From Mycolicibacterium sphagni (GTDB lineage: Bacteria; Actinomycetota; Actinomycetes; Mycobacteriales; Mycobacteriaceae): a stretch of DNA of 64,000 nucleotides. How positions within the stretch are numbered: position 1 is the stretch's first letter; every line of letters begins with the position of its first letter. This document shows positions 58,581 to 64,000 of this stretch, piece by piece. Made by a program: the position numbers and the translations under genes. A model generated the notes under the pieces. It was not told the origin of the DNA. It was given only the letters and a program-made list of their open reading frames with translations, and did not search any database. Location of the stretch: contig NZ_NOZR01000003.1 in assembly GCF_002250655.1 (NCBI RefSeq), positions 268,513 to 332,512 on the forward strand, written 5' to 3'.

Positions 58581-59663
58581 ATGTTTCGGGAGGTGACTTC
58601 AGCCACGGCAGCGGTGCCGTCCGGCATCGACGCCGTCGATCCCACCTGGCTCACCGAAGCGCTGCGTGCGGATTCGACGATTCCTGACGACGCCGTCGTC
58701 AGTGAGGTGGTCGCCGAGCGGATCGCGGAGGACAGCGGCTTCTCGTCGCTGCTGTATCGACTCAACCTGACCGGCAGTCCTGGCCTGCCCGCGACGATAA
58801 TCGTGAAGCTGGCTGCGCAGTCGGAAGCCCGCGGCGCGATGGAACTGCTTGGCGGCTATCGGCGGGAACTCGCGTTCTACCGCGACATCGCCGGCCGCGC
58901 GCCGATCGACACTCCGCACGTCTACGCCGCGCGCATCGCCGACGACTGCGCTGATTTCGTGCTCTTGCTGGAGGACCTGCAGGACTGGGACAACGCCGAC
59001 CACCTCGCGGGGTTGTCGATCGAACGGGCCCGGTTGTGCATCGCGCAACTGGCCGGCCTTCACGCGTGGTCAGTGCAACCGTCGAATACTTCAGTGCTGC
59101 AGCTGTTTCCCAGTCTCGACATGCCGGCGGTCCGTGACCTGCTAGTGCCGGCCTTCGGGCCCGGTTGGGACATCTACCGTGCGCGCTCCGAGGCGCCGGT
59201 TCCAGAATCCGTCGCCCGCTTCGCCGAGCGATTCTCCGATCATGCGGCGACCGCGCTGGCCGGGCTGACCGAGCGGTCCATGCTGTTGCACGGCGACATC
59301 AGAGCCGACAACATGTTCTTCGCCGGTGACCGAATGAAAGTCGTGGACTTCCAATTCGCCGAAGTGGGCGCCGGGGCGGTCGACGTCGCTTATCTGGTCA
59401 GCCAGGGACTGCCCACCGAGATGCGCCGTGGCCAGGACGAAGCGCTGCTTCGCGGTTACCTCGACGAGCTCGGGGACATCGGGTATTCGTTCGACGAGGC
59501 GTGGCGGCATTACCGGCTGGCGACCGCCTTCCTGATGCTGCTGCCCGTCATCACGCTGATCGGCTGGGACGCGCTACCGGAACGGTCACGCGCGCTGTGC
59601 CTGACCCTGACCGATCGGGCGGTGGCCACGATCGCTGAGATCGACGCACTGGAGGTCTTCTGA
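58581..59663 (+). CDS. APH-like phosphotransferase family protein
   Basis: This 360-residue protein has the aminoglycoside-phosphotransferase / ecdysteroid-kinase fold, like the one at 6283. The first lobe has TIIVKLAAQ, then LLHGDIRADNMFFAGD (about residue 237) and VVDFQ for metal. It is probably a small-molecule kinase for a hydroxylated acid or alcohol, as inferred for 6283. The ATG at 58581 has no good ribosome binding site and the mRNA may be leaderless. It opens a three-gene operon with a SnoaL-like protein and a luciferase-like protein. Confidence 0.76.
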   Translation: MFREVTSATAAVPSGIDAVDPTWLTEALRADSTIPDDAVVSEVVAERIAEDSGFSSLLYRLNLTGSPGLPATIIVKLAAQSEARGAMELLGGYRRELAFYRDIAGRAPIDTPHVYAARIADDCADFVLLLEDLQDWDNADHLAGLSIERARLCIAQLAGLHAWSVQPSNTSVLQLFPSLDMPAVRDLLVPAFGPGWDIYRARSEAPVPESVARFAERFSDHAATALAGLTERSMLLHGDIRADNMFFAGDRMKVVDFQFAEVGAGAVDVAYLVSQGLPTEMRRGQDEALLRGYLDELGDIGYSFDEAWRHYRLATAFLMLLPVITLIGWDALPERSRALCLTLTDRAVATIAEIDALEVF

Positions 59664-60037
59664 TGACCCGCACGGCGCGTGAGGTCGTCGAGTTGTACAA
59701 CCTGGTGGTCTGGAACGACCGCGATATCGCGTTAGCGGAGGAGTTATTGGGTGACAGCGTGATTCGCCACGAGGTCGGTGAAGCGGTGGTGCTCACCCAT
59801 GAGGAGGCCGTCAAGCGCGTCGTCGACCACCTGGAGATGTTCGAGTCCATCCGGTTCGACCTCAACGTGGTGGTCGCCGGTGACGATGGCGAGCATGTCG
59901 CGATCGTCTACCAGTCGCCGATGAGGCTCAAGGACGGCATGGAGACGACCGTCGGCAGCATGGAGATCTTTCGTGTCGTCGACGGAAAAATCACCGAAGT
60001 GTGGAACTGCGGTTACAAACAAGGAGTTTGGGCGTGA
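59663..60037 (+). CDS. SnoaL-like (NTF2-fold) protein
   Basis: This 124-residue protein of the NTF2/SnoaL cone fold starts ARTARE-like with EVVELYNLVVWNDRD, continues with RHEVGEAVVLTHEEAV, and ends EIFRVVDGKITEVWNCGYKQG. The fold contains polyketide cyclases, ketosteroid isomerase and many ring hydrolases. The visible His and Glu do not fix a mechanism. Its start overlaps the kinase stop (TGATG), and 28 bases separate it from the luciferase-like gene, so it is an operon partner. Confidence 0.75.
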   Translation: MTRTAREVVELYNLVVWNDRDIALAEELLGDSVIRHEVGEAVVLTHEEAVKRVVDHLEMFESIRFDLNVVVAGDDGEHVAIVYQSPMRLKDGMETTVGSMEIFRVVDGKITEVWNCGYKQGVWA

Positions 60038-60065
60038 GCGGTACGGCGGGCAGGAGCGAAGCGAC

Positions 60066-61118
60066 ATGGGGATGAACACGCGCGTGCTGGATGAACTCGG
60101 CTACTACCTGCTGGCCGGCGCCGGCGGGGAAGGCCCTGCCACCCTGATGGAGGAGGCGCGCCGGGGTGAGGAGCTGGGCTTCGGCACCGGCTTCATCTCC
60201 GAACGCTGGAACGTCAAGGAAGCGTCGTCACTGGTGGGCGCGGCCTTGGCCGTCACCAGCCAGATGCAGATCGCCACGGCGGCAACCAATCACAACACCC
60301 GGCACCCGCTGATCACCGGGTCGTGGGCGACCACGATGCACCGGCTGTCGGGGGGCCGGTTCACGCTCGGTATCGGCCGCGGTATCGCGGCGATCTATGG
60401 CGCGTTCGGCATTCCGCCGGTGACCACCGCGCAGATGGAAGACTTCGCGCAGGTGATGCGGCGGTTGTGGCACGGCGAGCTGATCTTCAACCACGATGGG
60501 CCGCTGGGGAAGTACTCGATCCTGTTCCTGGACCCGGACTTCAACGAGGACATCAGGCTTGCTCTGGTGGCGTTCGGACCCGAGACGCTCAAGCTCGGTG
60601 GGCGGCAGTTCGACGACGTCATCCTGCACACCTACTTCACCCCTGAGACGCTGGCGCGCAGCGTCAAGACCGTCAAGGATGCCGCCGAGCAGGCCGGGCG
60701 AGATCCCGACAGCGTGCGGGTGTGGTCCTGCTTCGCGACGGTGGGGGACCACCTTCCCGAGGAGCTGCGGCTGAAAAAGACGGTCGCGCGGCTGGCCACC
60801 TACCTGCAGGGCTACGGCGATCTCCTGGTGAACACGAATGGCTGGGATCCTGCTGTGCTGGAACGGTTCCGGGCGGACCCCGTCGTGCAGTCCGTCGGCG
60901 GCGGTATTGATCACAAGGCCACCGCCGACCAGATCGAGCACATCGCGACGTTGATTCCCGACGAGTGGCTGGAGCCCTCGGCAACCGGGTCTGCGAGTGA
61001 GTGTGTCGACCGGATCCGCAAGGAATTCGACTACGGAGCCGACGCGGTGATCCTGCACGGCGCCACCCCCGACGAGCTGGAGCCGGTCGTCGCGGCCTAC
61101 CGCGCGTCTGACAAGTAG
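60066..61118 (+). CDS. Luciferase-like (F420-dependent type) oxidoreductase
   Basis: This 350-residue TIM-barrel protein is related to mycobacterial F420-dependent oxidoreductases. It has LGFGTGFISERWNVKEASSL (residues about 40-60), TAATNHNTRHPL, GGRFTLGIGRGIAA and later ILHGATPDELEPV. The segment with NHNTRHP resembles those using F420 in the same superfamily. The ATG at 60066 follows AGGAG; the longer frame is not coding. It closes the operon that starts with the kinase. The reaction is unknown. Confidence 0.82.
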   Translation: MGMNTRVLDELGYYLLAGAGGEGPATLMEEARRGEELGFGTGFISERWNVKEASSLVGAALAVTSQMQIATAATNHNTRHPLITGSWATTMHRLSGGRFTLGIGRGIAAIYGAFGIPPVTTAQMEDFAQVMRRLWHGELIFNHDGPLGKYSILFLDPDFNEDIRLALVAFGPETLKLGGRQFDDVILHTYFTPETLARSVKTVKDAAEQAGRDPDSVRVWSCFATVGDHLPEELRLKKTVARLATYLQGYGDLLVNTNGWDPAVLERFRADPVVQSVGGGIDHKATADQIEHIATLIPDEWLEPSATGSASECVDRIRKEFDYGADAVILHGATPDELEPVVAAYRASDK

Positions 61119-61150
61119 TCGAATCGTCCCGGCCTCAAACGGTTGTGACG

Positions 61151-62650
61151 CTACGGCGTGATGACGGTGCGGCTCACCGGTTCGGCAACCTCCTGACGGC
61201 TGAAGATGCCGCGCTGAAGCGCCAGAAGTAGGGCATTGCGGGTTTCCTCCGGCGCGATCAGTTCGTCGAAGCCGAGATGGCTGGCCGAGCGGTACGAGGC
61301 CTCCAATTCCATCTTCTTCAGGATCTCGGTGACGTCCTCGTCGGCGTGCGAGGCCCGGCCCAGTGCGGCCGCGCTCATCGCGCCCATGGTGGCGCCCGGG
61401 TAGGCGAACGTCGCCACCTGATTGTCGAACCCCAGCAGCGACATGACCATCGAACCGAACCCGAAGGCCTTGCGCAGGGTGACATGTAGCTTCAGTGTCG
61501 TTGCAGCCGTCTGAGCGGCGAACATCCTTGCCCCGCTGCGCAGTACGCCGCTGCGTTCGGATTGGCTACCCGGAAGCATGCCCGGATTGTCGGCCAGGAA
61601 GACGAGCGGCAGGTGGAACGAGTCGGCGACCATGATGAAATGGGCAGCCTTGTCCGCGGCATCGGAGTCGATGGACCCGGCGATCTGGGTGGGCTGATTG
61701 GCGACGACAGCGACCGGATATCCGCCCAAATGCGCCAGGGCACAGATAATGGCCTTGCCGAACTTCGGCTGGATCTCCAGCCAGTCCGTCTCGTCGAAGA
61801 CGACGTCGAGGACGGTGCGCATGTCGTAGATGTTGCGGTTGTCCCGGGAGATGATGTCGACCAGCTCTGGGGTCGGGCGAAGACCAGCGTCCTCGTCGTA
61901 CAGCCGGGTCGGGGGATATGACCACGCGCTGGAAGGGAAGTAGGACAGGTAGCGCCGGATGTCGTCGAGCACGGCGTCGTCGGTCTCGGCGTAGTTGTGG
62001 ATAACGCCGCTCGCCAGCGCGACACCCGGCCCGCCGAGGTCCTCCTTCGAAATATCCTCTCCGGTAGCCTCTTTCACGACCGGGGGGCCGGCGGTGAAGA
62101 TCGCGCCCTGCTGACTCATGATGGAGAAGTCGCATACCGGCGCGACCAGTGCGCCGTGGCCCGCCGACGGGCCGAGGACTGCCGAGATGGTGGGGACCTT
62201 GCCCGAGCACTGCGCCTGGGCGATCAGGTCGGTGGGTGTGCGGCCGTAGTGCTCACCGCCTGCGGCGCGAAAACCGGCGCCCTCCAACAGCATCACCAAC
62301 GGGATCTTGTTACGCAGTGCGAGCTCGGCGAGCCGGTAACGCTTGGCGTTGCCGCCGGGGCCGATGCTGCCGGCAAGGGTGGTGAAGTCCTCCGCGCCGA
62401 CCATGACCGGCGTTCCGTCGATGCGGCCGGCGCCGGCAACCAGTCCGTCGGCGGCGATGTCACCGCCGACCAAGGTGCCGAACTCCTGGAAGGTGCCCTC
62501 GTCGAGGAGATGGTCGATTCGGCCTCGAGCGTCCAGCTTTCCCTTGCCGTGGTGCTTGGCGACACGCTCTTCGCCGCCCATCGCGTGTGAGTGCTGGCGG
62601 CGGCGGCTCAGGTCGTGGAGCGTCTCCTGCCAATCCTGCGCGTTGCTCAT
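61151..62650 (-). CDS. Acyl-CoA carboxylase carboxyltransferase (beta) subunit
   Basis: This 499-residue protein is of the biotin-dependent carboxyltransferase family (AccD/PccB type). It has a crotonase-like double domain with LEGAGFRAAGGEHYG (about residue 122), GPSAGHGALVAPVCDF, GGPGVALASGV, and in the second half LADNPGMLPGSQSE and YPGATMGAMSAAA. A matching biotin carboxylase (alpha) gene is not in the window. It may carboxylate an acyl-CoA end product such as a branched or propionyl type. It is a single gene divergent from the luciferase-like gene at 62713 across an operator-like site. Confidence 0.85.
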   Translation of the reverse strand: MSNAQDWQETLHDLSRRRQHSHAMGGEERVAKHHGKGKLDARGRIDHLLDEGTFQEFGTLVGGDIAADGLVAGAGRIDGTPVMVGAEDFTTLAGSIGPGGNAKRYRLAELALRNKIPLVMLLEGAGFRAAGGEHYGRTPTDLIAQAQCSGKVPTISAVLGPSAGHGALVAPVCDFSIMSQQGAIFTAGPPVVKEATGEDISKEDLGGPGVALASGVIHNYAETDDAVLDDIRRYLSYFPSSAWSYPPTRLYDEDAGLRPTPELVDIISRDNRNIYDMRTVLDVVFDETDWLEIQPKFGKAIICALAHLGGYPVAVVANQPTQIAGSIDSDAADKAAHFIMVADSFHLPLVFLADNPGMLPGSQSERSGVLRSGARMFAAQTAATTLKLHVTLRKAFGFGSMVMSLLGFDNQVATFAYPGATMGAMSAAALGRASHADEDVTEILKKMELEASYRSASHLGFDELIAPEETRNALLLALQRGIFSRQEVAEPVSRTVITP

Positions 62651-62681
62651 CGACGTGTCCTAACCGTGGCGGCGTTGACCA

Positions 62682-62700
62682 TACTGAAGTGCTTACTGTA
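62682..62700. promoter_or_regulatory. Candidate regulon operator (divergent, degenerate)
   Basis: TACTGAAG-TGC-TTACTGTA resembles the shared palindrome with changes in each half. It lies 12 bases upstream of the ATG at 62713 and 31 bases upstream of the carboxyltransferase start on the other strand. Confidence 0.5.
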
Positions 62701-62712
62701 GCGTCTGCCACC

Positions 62713-63744
62713 ATGGTCGAGGTCGGCGGTCTCAAGGTCGACCGCGGGGTCATCAGCCGGCTTACCGACGTTGCCGCCGCGGCCCGCGAGGTCGAACGGC
62801 TCGGCTACGACGGGTGCTGGACCGCCGAGATCAGTCACGATCCGTTCTTGCCGCTCACACTGGCCGCCGAGCACACCACCCAGATCGAACTGGGGACAAG
62901 TATCGCCGTGGCGTTCGCCCGCAATCCGATGACGGTGGCCAACATCGGCTGGGATCTGCAGGACTATTCGCGCGGGCGGCTGCTGCTCGGGCTCGGCACG
63001 CAGATCAAGCCGCACATCGAGAAGCGGTTCAGCATGCCGTGGAGCCAGCCGGCGCGACGGATGCGGGAGTTCGTCCTTGCGCTGCATGCCATTTGGGACT
63101 GCTGGCGGGACGGCACCAAGCTGAGCTTCGACGGGGAGTTCTACACCCACCGGTTGATGACACCGATGTTCGTGCCGGAGTCGCACCCGTACGGGTCACC
63201 GAAGATCGTGATCGCGGCCGTGGGTGAGCTGATGACTGAGGTGTGCGGTGAGGTCGCCGACGGCCTTATCGCGCATGCCTTCACCACCAAGCGGTATTTC
63301 GACGAGGTGACGATTCCTGCCTTGCAGCGGGGGATGGCGACGTCCGGTCGCGCGCGTGCTGACTTCCAGGTGATGGCACCGGTGTTCGTGGTGACCGGGG
63401 CTGACGAGGCCGAGATCGCCACGGCCGCCGCGGGTACCCGAAAGCAGATCGCGTTCTACGCTTCAACCCCCGCGTACCGGAAGGTGTTGGAGCTGCACGG
63501 CTGGGGCGAGTTGCAGACCGAGTTGCATCGGCTTTCACTGGAAGGCCAGTGGGACGCGATGGCCACGCTGATCGATGACGAGATCCTGAGTACGTTCGCC
63601 GTTGTCGCACCGCTCGATGGTTTGGCGGGGGCGTTGCGTGAGCGTTGCGACGGCATCATCGACCGGGTGATGGTCGGGCTGCCCGCCTCGGCGTCGGAGG
63701 AGACCGTGCGTGCGTTCCTTGACGAGGTGCGGACCGGATCCTGA
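62713..63744 (+). CDS. Luciferase-like (F420-dependent type) oxidoreductase
   Basis: This 343-residue TIM-barrel protein is of the mycobacterial luciferase-like group often called TIGR03617. It has LGYDGCWTAEISHDPFLPL, TSIAVAFARNPM, GLGTQIKPHIEKRF (about residue 95), MREFVLALHAIWDCW and the later PKIVIAAVG. This F420-linked family is frequent in mycobacterial catabolic clusters. The ATG at 62713 lies 12 bases after the operator-like site; upstream frame is noncoding. It is the last catabolic gene of the window. Confidence 0.83.
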   Translation: MVEVGGLKVDRGVISRLTDVAAAAREVERLGYDGCWTAEISHDPFLPLTLAAEHTTQIELGTSIAVAFARNPMTVANIGWDLQDYSRGRLLLGLGTQIKPHIEKRFSMPWSQPARRMREFVLALHAIWDCWRDGTKLSFDGEFYTHRLMTPMFVPESHPYGSPKIVIAAVGELMTEVCGEVADGLIAHAFTTKRYFDEVTIPALQRGMATSGRARADFQVMAPVFVVTGADEAEIATAAAGTRKQIAFYASTPAYRKVLELHGWGELQTELHRLSLEGQWDAMATLIDDEILSTFAVVAPLDGLAGALRERCDGIIDRVMVGLPASASEETVRAFLDEVRTGS

Positions 63745-63828
63745 ACGCGTAGAAGGTTTTCCACAGTCTCGGGTTCATCCACAGGTGGGGTTTCGGGGTC
63801 ATCTTCTGTCGGTGGCTCGACATAGTAT

Positions 63829-63844
63829 TCGAATATGTGTTCGA
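63829..63844. promoter_or_regulatory. SOS box (one mismatch) at 13E12 start
   Basis: TCGAATATGTGTTCGA matches the mycobacterial LexA consensus at 11 of 12 fixed positions. It overlaps the ATG at 63835, so LexA binding would block the gene directly. It resembles the perfect box at 42839, which precedes the other gene of this family. Confidence 0.7.
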
Positions 63845-64000
63845 TCGATGGGTTGTTGGGGGAGCTCGACGATGTTGTCGAGCGTCTCGGTGCCGTCGAT
63901 CTCGAGGTGTTGTCGCCGCCGCGGCGGTTTGTGGTGTTGGAGCGGTTGGAGACTGCGCGGCGGCGTCAGGTGGCGCTCTCGCATGCGGTGCTGGCCCGGT
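63835..64000 (+). CDS. 13E12/DUF222 protein, N-terminal part (cut by window edge)
   Basis: The frame from the ATG at 63835 stays open to the window end (55 residues). It reads SIDGLLGELDDVVERL, then LEVLSPPRRFVVLERLE and RRRQVALSHAVLAR. This is the recognisable N-terminal helix pair of 13E12/DUF222 HNH proteins. The SOS box overlaps the start codon, which is unusual; a later start cannot be excluded. The rest of the gene, with the HNH domain, must lie beyond the edge. Confidence 0.72.
   Translation, partial: MCSIDGLLGELDDVVERLGAVDLEVLSPPRRFVVLERLETARRRQVALSHAVLAR

Noticed and set aside
1..64000. CRISPR array or insertion sequence
   Set aside because: No regularly spaced repeats, transposase genes or terminal inverted repeats of an insertion sequence were seen. 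The only repeats are the operators, the tRNA-Phe copy and the 12-bp triplet.

Overview
The window is GC-rich DNA from a mycobacterium, most likely a fast-growing environmental Mycolicibacterium-type species. The evidence is mycobacteriophage-type genes (Lsr2 homologue, NrdH-like glutaredoxin), the tRNA order Glu-Asp-Phe, two 13E12/DUF222 HNH genes with mycobacterial SOS boxes, F420-type luciferase-like oxidoreductases, SDRs of the mycofactocin-coupled type, and many GTG starts with ATGA/GTGA overlaps.

Layout. 1-3.3 kb is the end of a prophage: small membrane proteins, NrdH-like glutaredoxin, terminator, nucleotidyltransferase, Lsr2. It ends inside a tRNA-Lys(UUU) gene of which only the 5' half is visible. 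3.4-3.8 kb holds tRNA-Glu, tRNA-Asp and tRNA-Phe. A degenerate copy of the tRNA-Phe 3' half at 4.5 kb brackets a small secreted-protein gene and looks like an old attachment-site scar.

From 4.7 kb to 63.7 kb nearly everything is catabolic: 4 acyl-CoA ligases, 6 crotonase-fold enzymes, 5 acyl-CoA dehydrogenase subunits, 3 thiolase-fold enzymes, 6 SDRs, 3 flavin monooxygenases (2 Baeyer-Villiger-like), 2 P450s, a KshA-like Rieske oxygenase, 3 amidohydrolase-2 proteins, a DapA-like lyase, 2 CaiB-type CoA transferases, a molybdopterin/FeS oxidoreductase, an aldehyde dehydrogenase, an acyl-CoA carboxyltransferase, 3 luciferase-like proteins, 2 APH-like kinases, 2 alpha/beta hydrolases, and 4 regulators (2 GntR/FCD-type, 2 TetR). 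The central unit is a 12-gene + strand run (28.4-41.5 kb) from enoyl-CoA hydratase through SDR, DapA-like lyase, amidohydrolases, ligase and ACADs to a P450. The set fits oxygenation, CoA activation, beta-oxidation-like steps and C-C cleavage of a cyclic or branched lipid-like acid. The substrate cannot be named from sequence.

The most notable observation is a shared palindrome, best form TACTGTAA-N3-TTACAGTA, in nine intergenic regions spread over 58 kb. It lies at the promoters of most transcription units, several of them divergent. This argues that the scattered units form one regulon. The TetR gene at 27.5-28.3 kb, transcribed away from one site, is the leading candidate regulator. A separate perfect 20-bp palindrome just upstream of the GntR/FadR-type gene at 24.57 kb suggests a second layer of control.
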